Shown: piece by piece, positions 44,681 to 53,110 of the stretch
Layout: each line of letters begins with the position of its first letter
Numbering within the stretch: position 1 is the stretch's first letter
From: Clostridiales bacterium
Lineage (GTDB): Bacteria; Bacillota; Clostridia; Lachnospirales; Lachnospiraceae
NCBI GenBank assembly: GCA_022778745.1
Contig: JALFSR010000029.1
Span: forward strand, 1-57,908
Direction: 5' to 3'
DNA: 57,908 nt
Notes under the pieces: model-generated
The model's input: only the letters and a program-made list of their open reading frames with translations
Databases searched by the model: none
Told to the model about the DNA's origin: nothing
Position numbers and translations under genes: made by a program

Positions 44681-45264
44681 TCGTATTCTCCCCTTTCTGG
44701 ATTATTTCCCATTTATAATAGAGTGTACCACACCTACATAAAAAAAACAACTCATTCTCCCATCTTACACTGCGACCTAAAAATAGAATGATCAGACAGC
44801 ATTTATGGCAGTTCTTTATAGAGATCATATTATAATTGCTATATATTTTGTTAAATTTTTCCTTTTATAATTTGATATATTTATGCAAAAATTATAATAT
44901 TTTATAATTTATTTATAATTTAGACACATTTTGTTCACATTTGTTTTTTATGATTCTTATATAAGAAGAAATCAGTTACCATTTGTTTTTGGTTATATTG
45001 CATATAGGTTTTTCATAATTACCCCGGTCATCATTTATTGATGCCGGGGTCTCCTCATGTTAAATTATTATCTAAAATGATATTAAGGTTAAAAGATAGT
45101 TCGCCCCATGATACCTAAGAATTACCTTATGCTTTCGCATAAAAGGGAGCCATTACAATTAAGAATAAAACCTGCATGATATAGTTTTAACAATGCTATA
45201 TCGTGTATGATCTCAACTTAACGCAACAGCTCCAATCATTATTATTCATTCTTCATGATACTCA
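44681..45264. other. 584-nt intergenic region with three hairpins and a repeat fragment
   Basis: No gene was found. Features: a GC-rich hairpin ACCCCGG(T)CATCA / TGATGCCGGGGT (45021-45050) without a T run on either strand; a repeat-family fragment (45078-45120); a CTTATGC/GCATAA hairpin near 45126-45150; and GATATAG/CTATATC (about 45178-45203). The 44830-44960 part is very AT-rich. Confidence 0.6.
45078..45120 (-). repeat. Structured repeat family, 3' fragment (copy E)
   Basis: Minus strand CTTAGGTATCATGGGGCGAA, CTATCTTTTAACCTTAATAT, matching the closing stem and 3' hairpin of the 52.2-kb copy. The hairpin is degenerate here (GGGGCGAA / TTAACCTT). Confidence 0.65.
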
Positions 45265-45585
45265 TTATTTTTTCTGTTCTTCTGCATCAGATGGCTGCAC
45301 TGCATCATCGGAACTTGATTCTTCCTCTGCTTCTTCTGTTTCTCCTAGTCCTGCAAAATCTGCCAACTCATAACCAGTCGCTTCATAATTTGGTTTTAAT
45401 GCCTGCTTCGCCTGATAACTATTATACGCCGATACACCAATCAATCCCGTAACACCGCAAACTGCCAGAACTAATATAATCCATGCAGCAGCTCTTGCCA
45501 ACATTTTTTTCTTCTTTTCTTTTGCAATAATCTCTTTTCTGTTTTTCTTATATTCTTTATATTTATCTACTTTTTGTTGACTCAT
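45265..45585 (-). CDS. Small single-pass membrane protein, unknown
   Basis: About 106 residues. A very basic N-terminus (KYKEYKKNRKEIIAKEKKKK) precedes one membrane helix (about 28-50). A 50-residue acidic extracytoplasmic tail ends EEAEEESSSDDAVQPSDAEEQ. The start at 45585 follows AAAGGGTCAGTC; a longer frame reaches 45666. Charge distribution predicts the N-terminus inside. No family recognised. Confidence 0.65.
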   Translation of the reverse strand: MSQQKVDKYKEYKKNRKEIIAKEKKKKMLARAAAWIILVLAVCGVTGLIGVSAYNSYQAKQALKPNYEATGYELADFAGLGETEEAEEESSSDDAVQPSDAEEQKK

Positions 45586-45694
45586 GACTGACCCTTTCAT
45601 CAAAATTTTTTTCGTTTTTGTTATTTTATCACACAATTTTTGTTTTGTATAGTAATATTTTGCCAAACATTAACATGATTTTTTTTGTAAAACA

Positions 45695-45723
45695 TTGTAA
45701 ATACTCTGCAATTCTGATATAAT
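45695..45723 (+). promoter_or_regulatory. Promoter of the NYN-domain gene
   Basis: TTGTAA (45695-45700), 17-bp spacer, TATAAT (45718-45723). Confidence 0.72.
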
Positions 45724-45770
45724 TAAGACTATCTTTCACACAAATCTATATAATCATACAGGAGGTAATT

Positions 45771-47159
45771 ATGATATTGACAAAAACAATATCCGATGAA
45801 CAAGAAACGGCTGCAATGCCAGCCGAAAGTCCGCCTACTTATCTTAATAACACTTATGAGATTACTTCAAAAGTCGGTTTTTTAATTGGCGTAAATAAAT
45901 CAATCTTTGAAAGCGAAACTAGTACATTAGAATATAATTGGTTTCAATTAATGAACCAAGATCCCGCTGCAAGAATCATTCGCAACTTATGCGCATTGCG
46001 TACACAATTATTTAGACAGTATAAAAAAATTAACAATGAAATATTTTTTAATATGAGAAATTTAAATACCCTTCCAGAATACGTTTCACCAGAGTTGCTA
46101 AAAGATCTTGAAGCAGATGGGATAGAAGTGATCCATGCGAACTGGCAGTTAAATCAATATATTATATATTTCAGTTTAGAAATCAAAAAGCGAATCGCTG
46201 ACTGCAGAAATTGGTTTCCTCTTTGGATCAATTGGGATTATATTCGTGAATTATTTATTATTCCTAAAGTATCAGAAGGTAAGCAGCTCAAAACCGTTTG
46301 GGGCTATTATACAAATCACTTAGATCGTTATCCTTACCAGATGTTTATTCAATGGAAAGCACAAGACGATGGAAATATTCTTTTAAATGATGAAAAATTC
46401 GTAAAAATCCTTTATGGCATTCATGGAAAAGTATTTTATGACAAAAATAAATTAAAAGATGCAAGTGATTATACAAAAGCAAATATTTTCAGTTTTATCG
46501 AACATAGTGAAAATATTGCTATTGTTGTAGATTGTGAGAATGCTGATTTATTTAAACTCTATTCTATGTTAAGTAATATGGAATCCTCCCTAATCGGAAA
46601 AGTTAAAAAAATTATTTTATATGATGATATTCACACGTCAACTGGATGGAAGTTATTAAATAAGTTTGTAAATATATCTGTAGAACATAAAATCGTAACT
46701 CGTGTCAAGGATGATAAATCCCTCGTTGATATGAAATTAGCTGTTGGAACATGCCGGGAATATTACCAAAATCATATTGATTCCTTTATTTTAGTATCAT
46801 CCGATTCCGATTACTGGGGATTAATTACAGAAATGCCAGAATGCCGCTTTATGGTAATGGTTGAATATGAAAAGAGCAGTTCTGCCATTATTAATGCAAT
46901 GAAAGAAAAAGATATCTCTTATTGTTATATTGATGATTTTTGTTCCAGCAATTTGGAAGCCATTCAAGCAGAAGCTTTGTTAATGGAAATGCGCAGCTAT
47001 TTTAAAGAACATAGTATTTCAATCAAGGAACTGCTCCAGCGAGCAGTCAGCAATACAAGAGTAGATATGAGCAAACAAGAATTGGCGCAGTTTAAAAAAC
47101 GTTATTTATCAAAAATAAAAATTTCAATTAATGAAGACATCATTCAAATTGATATCTGA
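45771..47159 (+). CDS. NYN/PIN-like domain protein with uncharacterised N-terminal region
   Basis: 462 residues. Residues 249-360 show the NYN (DUF88/LabA-like) nuclease layout: IAIVVDCENADLFKL (D254, N257), KKIILYDDIH, KSLVDMKLAVG (D320) and FILVSSDSDYWGLI (D345, D347). These give the four acidic positions expected for metal binding. The ~245-residue N-terminal part is helical, rich in Trp/Tyr and unlike anything I recognise. The C-terminal ~80 residues may form a helical domain. AGGAGGTAATT precedes the ATG. Probably an RNase acting on structured RNA or tRNA; the target is unknown. Own promoter and terminator. Confidence 0.78.
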   Translation: MILTKTISDEQETAAMPAESPPTYLNNTYEITSKVGFLIGVNKSIFESETSTLEYNWFQLMNQDPAARIIRNLCALRTQLFRQYKKINNEIFFNMRNLNTLPEYVSPELLKDLEADGIEVIHANWQLNQYIIYFSLEIKKRIADCRNWFPLWINWDYIRELFIIPKVSEGKQLKTVWGYYTNHLDRYPYQMFIQWKAQDDGNILLNDEKFVKILYGIHGKVFYDKNKLKDASDYTKANIFSFIEHSENIAIVVDCENADLFKLYSMLSNMESSLIGKVKKIILYDDIHTSTGWKLLNKFVNISVEHKIVTRVKDDKSLVDMKLAVGTCREYYQNHIDSFILVSSDSDYWGLITEMPECRFMVMVEYEKSSSAIINAMKEKDISYCYIDDFCSSNLEAIQAEALLMEMRSYFKEHSISIKELLQRAVSNTRVDMSKQELAQFKKRYLSKIKISINEDIIQIDI

Positions 47160-47221
47160 TAGAAAGACTGCAGCATTTATCCCATATTGGATGCTGCAAA
47201 CAGTATAAAACTATGATACGC

Positions 47222-47326
47222 AAAATCACGGCTTCGTGATCAATAAAACGGAATATTCAACGAAGAAACTGTTTTTGTTTCACTTATTCGATTCCGCTCT
47301 ATAATGACTCAAAAGCCGTGATTTTT
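47222..47326. terminator. Terminator of the NYN gene (bidirectional)
   Basis: AAAATCACGGCTT (47222-47234) and AAGCCGTGATTTT (47313-47325) form a 13-bp stem enclosing about 78 nt, with T runs on both sides. A smaller hairpin GCAGCAT/ATGCTGC lies at 47170-47196. Confidence 0.65.
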
Positions 47327-47415
47327 ATGTAAAAAATTTCTTAAACTTTTTATATTCTATTTATCCGCTCATATGAGCAGACGGTATTCATTTTACAGTG
47401 ACGTTTCTTATTATT

Positions 47416-48372
47416 TTATTCTTCCACTACTGTATCATCTAATACCATTCTTGCTGCACCATAGATTCCAGCATCGTTGCCAAGGCTTGCAAGAACAATC
47501 TTTGCTCTTTTTTCTGAAATAGTAAGGTATTTTTTATAATAATGCTCGATTGTATCAATAAGAATCTTTCCAGCATTTGATACACCGCCGCCGATTACAA
47601 AAACATCTGGGTCAATTATCAAAGTTACGATGGACATTGCCATTCCAAGATAATTGCCAAGTGTCTCAACTGCTTCCATTGCAATTCCGTCCTTCTGTTT
47701 TGCAGCATCGAATACCTTCTTTGCAGACAGAGGTTCTACATTACGAATAGCGGATTCTGAATAACGTTCTGCCAACAAACGCTTTGCAATCTTAACAACA
47801 CCTGTTGCAGAAGCATACTGCTCAAGACAACCTTTGTTTCCACAGTTACAATGATCTGGCTCGTCACGGTTTACTATAATATGTCCTAACTCTCCACCAA
47901 GACCACGATTACCTGCAACGATCTTTCCATTCATAATAACACCGCCGCCAACGCCAGTGCCAAGTGTCATCATAACAACATCTTCGTAGCCTTCTGCTCC
48001 GCCCTTCCAAGCTTCGCCAAGTGCAGCTACATTTGCATCGTTTCCTGCCTTTACTGGAATACCAAGCAGATTGCTCAATTCCTGTGCTGGATTACAATCT
48101 ACCCATCCAAGATTTACACAACGGCTAACATATCCATTGCTCATCGTTGGACCTGGTACACCCATACCAGCTCCAGATACTTGTGTAAGTGGAATTTGCT
48201 CATTTACTAACTCGGAACGAATAGATGCAGCAATATCTGGAATAATATTTGCTCCATTGTTATCCTTTCTTGTAGGAATTTCCCATTTCTTTAATACTGT
48301 TCCATTATGGTAAAATAATCCTAACTTTACAGATGTACCACCTACATCTACGCCAATGCAATATTTCTTCAT
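47416..48372 (-). CDS. glk: ROK-family glucokinase
   Basis: About 318 residues. ATP-binding CIGVDVGGTSVKLGLF at the N-terminus; GNDANVAALGEAWKG with the catalytic Asp; TLGTGVGGGVIMNGKIV; ELGHIIV followed by the ROK zinc cluster CNCGNKGCLEQYAS. Phosphorylates glucose with ATP. The start at 48372 follows AGGAGGATGTGAT; a longer frame overlaps galE. It lies 25 nt after galE, suggesting a shared transcript for galactose/glucose use. Confidence 0.92.
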   Translation of the reverse strand: MKKYCIGVDVGGTSVKLGLFYHNGTVLKKWEIPTRKDNNGANIIPDIAASIRSELVNEQIPLTQVSGAGMGVPGPTMSNGYVSRCVNLGWVDCNPAQELSNLLGIPVKAGNDANVAALGEAWKGGAEGYEDVVMMTLGTGVGGGVIMNGKIVAGNRGLGGELGHIIVNRDEPDHCNCGNKGCLEQYASATGVVKIAKRLLAERYSESAIRNVEPLSAKKVFDAAKQKDGIAMEAVETLGNYLGMAMSIVTLIIDPDVFVIGGGVSNAGKILIDTIEHYYKKYLTISEKRAKIVLASLGNDAGIYGAARMVLDDTVVEE

Positions 48373-48397
48373 ATCACATCCTCCTAGTTTTGTATTT

Positions 48398-49411
48398 TTA
48401 TTCTTCATATCCATTTGGATTATTTTTTTGCCATCTCCATGCATCTTCGCACATTTCTTCAATGCCTCTCTGTGCAACCCAGCCTAATTCTTCCTTTGCC
48501 TTTGTAGCATCTGCATAACATGTTGCAATATCACCAGGACGACGTGGCTTGATCTGATAAGGAATCTGAATACCGCTTGCCTTTTCAAAGCTCTTTACAA
48601 CATCTAATACACTATAACCTTGTCCAGTTCCAAGATTGTATGTCAATACGCCTGTTTTATTTTTCAGTTTCTCAATTGCCTTTACATGACCAATTGCTAA
48701 GTCTACTACGTGAATATAATCACGAACGCCCGTTCCATCTGGAGTATCATAATCATCACCAAATACGCCTAATTTTTCAAGCTTGCCAACTGCAACCTGT
48801 GTAATATATGGAAGCAAATTGTTTGGAATACCCTTTGGATCTTCTCCAATTCTTCCGCTCTTATGTGCACCGATTGGGTTGAAATAACGAAGTAAAATAA
48901 TATCCCATTCTGGATCAGCAACTGCAAAGTCACGGAAAATTTCTTCAAGCATTAACTTCGTTCTTCCATAAGGATTTGTTACATGTAATGGGAAATCTTC
49001 TTTAATCGGAACTGTCTTTGGATTTCCGTAAACAGTAGCAGAAGAACTAAATACGATCTTCTTCACGCCATGACTTCTCATAACATCACAAAGAATTAAT
49101 GTTCCTGTAATATTGTTATGATAATATTCCAATGGCTTCTGTACGGATTCTCCTACTGCCTTTAATCCTGCAAAATGAATAACAGAATCAATTGTTTCTT
49201 TTTCAAAAATTTGTTCAAGAGCCTCTCGATCCAAAAGATCAGCCTTATAAAATGTTACTTTCTTTCCTGTGATCTCTTCCACTCTCTGTAATGACTTTTC
49301 ACTGGAATTGCACAAATTATCCACTACAACTACATCATATCCACTGTTTAATAATTCAACACATGTATGGCTGCCAATAAATCCAGCTCCTCCTGTTACT
49401 AATACTGCCAT
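48398..49411 (-). CDS. galE: UDP-glucose 4-epimerase
   Basis: About 337 residues, extended SDR. NAD-binding [18 protein letters not shown], catalytic Ser in [12 protein letters not shown], YxxxK in [12 protein letters not shown], and [12 protein letters not shown] and [13 protein letters not shown] are GalE signatures. AAGGAGGAAAATT precedes the ATG at 49411. It interconverts UDP-glucose and UDP-galactose for the Leloir pathway and for glycan precursors; the pathway partner phosphoglucomutase is at 18.6-20.3 kb. Confidence 0.95.
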   Translation of the reverse strand: MAVLVTGGAGFIGSHTCVELLNSGYDVVVVDNLCNSSEKSLQRVEEITGKKVTFYKADLLDREALEQIFEKETIDSVIHFAGLKAVGESVQKPLEYYHNNITGTLILCDVMRSHGVKKIVFSSSATVYGNPKTVPIKEDFPLHVTNPYGRTKLMLEEIFRDFAVADPEWDIILLRYFNPIGAHKSGRIGEDPKGIPNNLLPYITQVAVGKLEKLGVFGDDYDTPDGTGVRDYIHVVDLAIGHVKAIEKLKNKTGVLTYNLGTGQGYSVLDVVKSFEKASGIQIPYQIKPRRPGDIATCYADATKAKEELGWVAQRGIEEMCEDAWRWQKNNPNGYEE

Positions 49412-49973
49412 AATTTTCCTCCTTAATAAGTTATGATTCAATCGTAATAAACACAATTCAATCATTAAATTTGTTATACTTATAAAGCAGCTAAGCTACT
49501 TTTATAACTAGTTTTTTCTTTTCAAAATTTTAATCATCCATCAAAAACACATCTTCGATTGTCACAATGTTTTTTTTGATTTTTTGTTTTTATTTTATCA
49601 CTTTTGCAAAAAATAATCAATAGCTTTTCCTCCGTTATTGGCATTATAAGACAATAGTGAAAATTTTTTCTCCAATACTGCTATACATATTTCCTTTCTT
49701 TATTCAAAAAACATCCAAATACAGAACATGACTTTTACAATTTTTATTACAATTTTATTGTTTTATAACATAATTTTTATTGTAAATAGTTATTGTTCAT
49801 AAAAATAATATTTTTTATACCCAAATCAAAAAATTTATTGCTTTTTAACTTGTCCTTGCCAATCCAACAAAAATGTACTATAATACACTCATTGAGTGTT
49901 TTTTTCAATTGTTTTATCAATAAACGGATAAAATGATCATTCAATTTTATTTTAGTTTAGGAGGAAAGAAATC
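49412..49973. other. 562-nt AT-rich divergent intergenic region
   Basis: Lies between galE and the DUF1858 gene. Contains a short palindrome ATTGTCACAAT near 49560, a very AT-rich stretch with repeated TTACAATTTT units near 49735-49790, and the promoter at 49856-49884. No reading frame of interest. Confidence 0.6.
49856..49884 (+). promoter_or_regulatory. Promoter of the DUF1858 gene
   Basis: TTGCCA (49856-49861), 17-bp spacer, TATAAT (49879-49884). A small hairpin ACACTC-ATT-GAGTGT followed by seven T residues sits right at the predicted start (49886-49907). Confidence 0.8.
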
Positions 49974-50177
49974 ATGGCTCAGGTTACAAAAACTACTACA
50001 ATCGGTGAATTATTAGTTTTAGATTCCAGCGTTGCTCCAATCTTAATGGCTGCTGGTATGCATTGTTTAGGCTGCCCATCTTCCCAAATGGAATCTTTGG
50101 AAGAAGCTGCTATGGTTCATGGATTAAATCCTGATGATTTAGTTGCTAAAATCAACGAATATCTCAGCTTAAAATAA
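49974..50177 (+). CDS. DUF1858 redox-disulfide domain protein
   Basis: 67 residues. [34 protein letters not shown] is the DUF1858 (hybrid-cluster-protein-associated) pattern, with the CxxC disulfide in HCLGCP, followed by [21 protein letters not shown]. Small stand-alone members are widespread in anaerobes and probably redox-linked; the partner is unknown here. TTAGGAGGAAAGAAATC precedes the ATG. A strong promoter and terminator predict an abundant monocistronic message. Confidence 0.92.
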   Translation: MAQVTKTTTIGELLVLDSSVAPILMAAGMHCLGCPSSQMESLEEAAMVHGLNPDDLVAKINEYLSLK

Positions 50178-50223
50178 TTTTTGATCAAAGTATTTTCCCC
50201 TACTTTGATCCTTATTTACGCAG

Positions 50224-50249
50224 GGAGCTGTCACGACAGCTCCTTTTTG
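50224..50249 (+). terminator. Terminator of the DUF1858 gene
   Basis: GGAGCTGTC-AC-GACAGCTCC, then TTTTTG. A second hairpin, GATCAAAGTA/TACTTTGATC, precedes it at 50183-50210. Confidence 0.88.
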
Positions 50250-50501
50250 TTTGATATGCACCAATTTTGGTGCAATACATATCATATAGTAACATCGAAT
50301 CTATTATTTTTGCCGCAGGCGGTCTGAAAATCCGCAGTACGGCTTTTTACAGCGGTCCTCCGCTCTTCAAGGTTTTTGCCGGCTGCTTTCTATAGATTAG
50401 AGGCTCCTGATTTTGGAGTCCTCTTACATAGAATTAGAAAACAGTCGGCATCTAATATATACATTTGTATCATTTTTTCTATATATTGAGAACTTCTTAT
50501 T
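50250..50501. other. Intergenic region with hairpins, no gene
   Basis: Contains a TGCACCAA/TTGGTGCA hairpin (about 50257-50276) inside an ATATG/CATAT pair, several GC-rich short inverted repeats (50310-50390), and AGAGGCTCC/GGAGTCCTCT (about 50399-50426). The last could help end the minus-strand sipL transcript, although no T run follows. Confidence 0.5.
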
Positions 50502-52064
50502 TTATAACTGCTGAGTCTTTTTAATAAGCAATAGACGATCTCCCTGTTTGACCGTATCATTTGTAAGCCCATTTGTCTCCTTAATTACGTCAACTGTTGT
50601 ATAAAATTTTTTTGCAATATCCCAAAGACAATCTCCAGAATGTACGATGTACCCGACAATTCCTGGCATTGTTTCTACTTTCTGTTCATTGAGCGGCATC
50701 ACTTGAATGCTGATTGGCGTTGATTGATCCATACGTGACAGTACAAGTGCATCTAATGTCAGTGCGGCACGCACTTCTACTTCATTATTTCCAAGCATCA
50801 CTGTAGTAAGCTGCTCAATACTCGGTGTCAGCTCGAATATACAGCTCTCATCAATCCCTTTTGCTTCCACAATATGAGAAAATGGAACTGCTCCCGCAAG
50901 GGAACGCAGCGGCTCTTTATCATCCGCAGCCATATAAAGACTTGTTACAGTAATCGCCCCTTCTACTTTTAATCCATCTTCTACTACAATAATACGGTCT
51001 ATCTTTACACAGCCTTCACTATGACAGATCTGTAATATTTTCTCCGCCTCTGATACATGAATCTTATCTACTACTTTACATTTTGCACTATTTCTTACGA
51101 GCAGCCCTTCAAAATGAGCCTGCCCATATTGAAGCATTATCTCTTTTTCTGGAGAATAAACATCTTCCAAAATCTGGATTTCTTCTTCCTCATACAGTTT
51201 CATATCCAATTCCAATACAGCATCAACTGTTATAATTCGATTTTCCCCATCATAATCGGGCTTTGCTTCAATTTCTTTATGTACTAACGTAACATTTGTG
51301 GCGGAAATCATCGACAAATTGCATTCTGGTACATCAACTTCACCACTAAATGCAATATTTTTTTCAAGCCACTGCATCGGAATATGTTCTTCTTCTCCTG
51401 CATAAAGCACAAACAATACCATCTCTCCCCGAAGTGATAATTTCTTATCAATTGGACGACATTCTACGCTCCGAAGGCTCAGTCCTTTCCAAAGCAAATG
51501 ATCAATATTCGGTTTATTTCCTGAAAGTTCAATCTCTTCTTTTACACGAAATGTATCTTTTCTTTGCACACGAACTTGCATTACTTCCAAATTTTTTGTC
51601 AGCGTTTGTGCTGTCTGTTCGCCCGACACGGATTGTGCTGCCTCCTCATCATACATACTCTCCGCACAAATCTCAAACGTTAAAATTGCATTTACCCGAA
51701 TTTTTCTGGAATTGATGAGTGAAATTGTCATATCCTCAATTTCTGCTTTTACTCTCACATGGTCACTTGCTTCTAAATCATTATAATTAATTCCTTCATC
51801 GAACGGCACAAATCCTTGAAAATTTTGCAAATGATTTGCTCCCTCTTCCGTTCCATAAAGTAGATCAAACTGCAGTTTCCCTTTTACTTGTACTTTCTCT
51901 TCCGATTGCTTGACCAACTCCAGCATAATTTCTCCTTGTTTTAAAATCATACGCGAAATATCTGGCTTTGTGTCTGGCACATTAAAATCTTCATCTAGTG
52001 TGATCTGTGTCACAAGTTTTCCCTTTATTTTGCTCATATGAATATTTTTCTTTAATAATTCCAT
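50502..52064 (-). CDS. SipL-like spore morphogenesis protein (SPOCS/DUF3794 domains plus LysM)
   Basis: About 520 residues. Three SPOCS/DUF3794-type beta-rich repeats can be traced: VTQITLDEDFNVPDTKPDI near the N-terminus, VRVQRKDTFRVKEEIELSGNKPNI in the middle, and VLVLSRMDQSTPI near the end. They are followed by a C-terminal LysM (IVGYIVHSGDCLWDIAKKFYTTVDVIKETN). The same architecture is known for clostridial SipL, which tethers the coat protein SpoIVA to the forespore. The start at 52064 follows GGAGGCTGTT. This is good evidence that the host sporulates. A copy of the dispersed structured repeat lies upstream in the opposite orientation. Confidence 0.88.
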   Translation of the reverse strand: MELLKKNIHMSKIKGKLVTQITLDEDFNVPDTKPDISRMILKQGEIMLELVKQSEEKVQVKGKLQFDLLYGTEEGANHLQNFQGFVPFDEGINYNDLEASDHVRVKAEIEDMTISLINSRKIRVNAILTFEICAESMYDEEAAQSVSGEQTAQTLTKNLEVMQVRVQRKDTFRVKEEIELSGNKPNIDHLLWKGLSLRSVECRPIDKKLSLRGEMVLFVLYAGEEEHIPMQWLEKNIAFSGEVDVPECNLSMISATNVTLVHKEIEAKPDYDGENRIITVDAVLELDMKLYEEEEIQILEDVYSPEKEIMLQYGQAHFEGLLVRNSAKCKVVDKIHVSEAEKILQICHSEGCVKIDRIIVVEDGLKVEGAITVTSLYMAADDKEPLRSLAGAVPFSHIVEAKGIDESCIFELTPSIEQLTTVMLGNNEVEVRAALTLDALVLSRMDQSTPISIQVMPLNEQKVETMPGIVGYIVHSGDCLWDIAKKFYTTVDVIKETNGLTNDTVKQGDRLLLIKKTQQL

Positions 52065-52155
52065 AACAGCCTCCATTTCCTAATGAGAGCCTTATTTCAG
52101 CAAGCCCATCTACGGTAAATATATGCTCTGATATTTTTGAATATTCCTATTTTAT

Positions 52156-52340
52156 GATACCAGGATCAAACGATCATGCGTTTCATGCTTGCATGAAAAA
52201 GCATGATTTTAGGACCCGCAAAACATGAGAAAGTAGCCCGATTAGCGTGAATTTCGAATGTTTCTAGGATTGCGAGAGCACGTAGTGCAGAGCAATCCGT
52301 AGGTATCATGGGGTCAAACTATCTTTTGACCCCAACATCA
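52156..52340 (+). repeat. Structured repeat family, reference copy F (most complete)
   Basis: About 185 nt. The 5' ATGATACC (from 52153) pairs with GGTATCAT (about 52299-52306) as a closing stem. Hairpin 1 (about 52174-52205): ATCATGC..TTTCATGC and GCATGAAA..GCATGAT. Hairpin 2: GGATTGC..GCAC and GTGC..GCAATCC. After the closing stem comes a 3' hairpin GGGGTCAAA/TTTGACCCC (52311-52333). No coding frame covers it. Six partial relatives lie elsewhere in the window. Confidence 0.8.
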
Positions 52341-52428
52341 TTTTATCCAGAATTACAACATATCAAACCCCTCCTCAAAGTTTCCATTTTTATCCTGCGA
52401 AAAATGTACATTCTACAAGCTTTTTCTA

Positions 52429-52457
52429 TTGCTAAACAACTTCTTTTCTGTTATACT
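52429..52457 (+). promoter_or_regulatory. Promoter of the DUF4358-MBOAT-DHHW cassette
   Basis: TTGCTA (52429-52434), 17-bp spacer, TATACT (52452-52457). Confidence 0.68.
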
Positions 52458-52497
52458 GCAAATACGAGAAAAGTAAAATTTTTAATTATTACAAGAG

Positions 52498-52545
52498 AGG
52501 AGGATGGTACGCTTCTGATTAGGAAATACTATGAATTTGCGTACC
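52498..52545 (+). promoter_or_regulatory. Hairpin between the ribosome-binding site and the DUF4358 start
   Basis: AGGAGG (52498-52503) lies 52 nt before the ATG at 52556. GGTACGC (52506-52512) and GCGTACC (52539-52545) are perfect complements; folding them would leave 12 unpaired nt between SD and ATG. No other SD is near the start. Confidence 0.5.
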
Positions 52546-52555
52546 TAACACAGCC

Positions 52556-53074
52556 ATGAAAAAGTCTTTTTCTATTCTATTTACTGTTCTGCTTCTGTTT
52601 TCCTTACTTACTGGATGCGGTAAGGAAAAGACCGTTGACTTAAAAGCAGTAACAGACGCCGTAACATCTGTTTATGGATCAGATTATGACATCGCATTAG
52701 AAGAAGTTCCACAGGAGATGATTGAGGAACGTTACGGACTGACCGCTGATATGTATACAGAGATTTCTGCTATCACAGCGTTAATGAGTGCTCAAAATGA
52801 TGAGTTTGTAGCAGTTCATGCTGCCGATGGAAAAGCTGCTGATGTAGAGAAAGCATTGACTGCTTATCAGACTATGTTAAAGGAAGACAGTTTCCAATAT
52901 CCAGCAAATGCAATTAAAATTCAGGCATCTCAAGTTGTTGTACATGGAAACTATATTTTCTTTGTTTTAAGAGGTCCAATTGATGACATCACAGCTTCAG
53001 AAGAAGAACTCTTACAAAAAGCAAAAGAAAATAATCAAAAGGCTGTTGATGCTGTCAACCAGTTCTTTAAATAA
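52556..53074 (+). CDS. DUF4358 lipoprotein
   Basis: 172 residues. Signal peptide with a lipobox and the lipidation Cys at residue 21 (SLLTGCGKEK). The DUF4358 pattern is visible: VDLKAVTDAVTSVYG, ERYGLTADMYTEISAI, VAVHAADGKAADVEKAL and VVVHGNYIFFVL. Its function is unknown; in gut Firmicutes it often sits with MBOAT and DHHW genes, as here. The nearest SD is displaced 52 nt upstream by a potential hairpin. Gap to the MBOAT gene: 36 nt. Confidence 0.85.
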   Translation: MKKSFSILFTVLLLFSLLTGCGKEKTVDLKAVTDAVTSVYGSDYDIALEEVPQEMIEERYGLTADMYTEISAITALMSAQNDEFVAVHAADGKAADVEKALTAYQTMLKEDSFQYPANAIKIQASQVVVHGNYIFFVLRGPIDDITASEEELLQKAKENNQKAVDAVNQFFK

Positions 53075-53110
53075 AACAAACAAAGATCTCATCTCATTTA
53101 TGGAGTTTAT

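Noticed and set aside
45021..45050. Calling the GC-rich hairpin a terminator
   Set aside because: Neither strand has an oligo-T run after the stem, so it is reported only as a hairpin.
52308..52559. 83-codon plus-strand frame ahead of the DUF4358 gene
   Set aside because: Begins inside the 3' hairpin of the repeat, has no ribosome site and spans the promoter; the lipoprotein frame starting at 52556 has a clear signal peptide.
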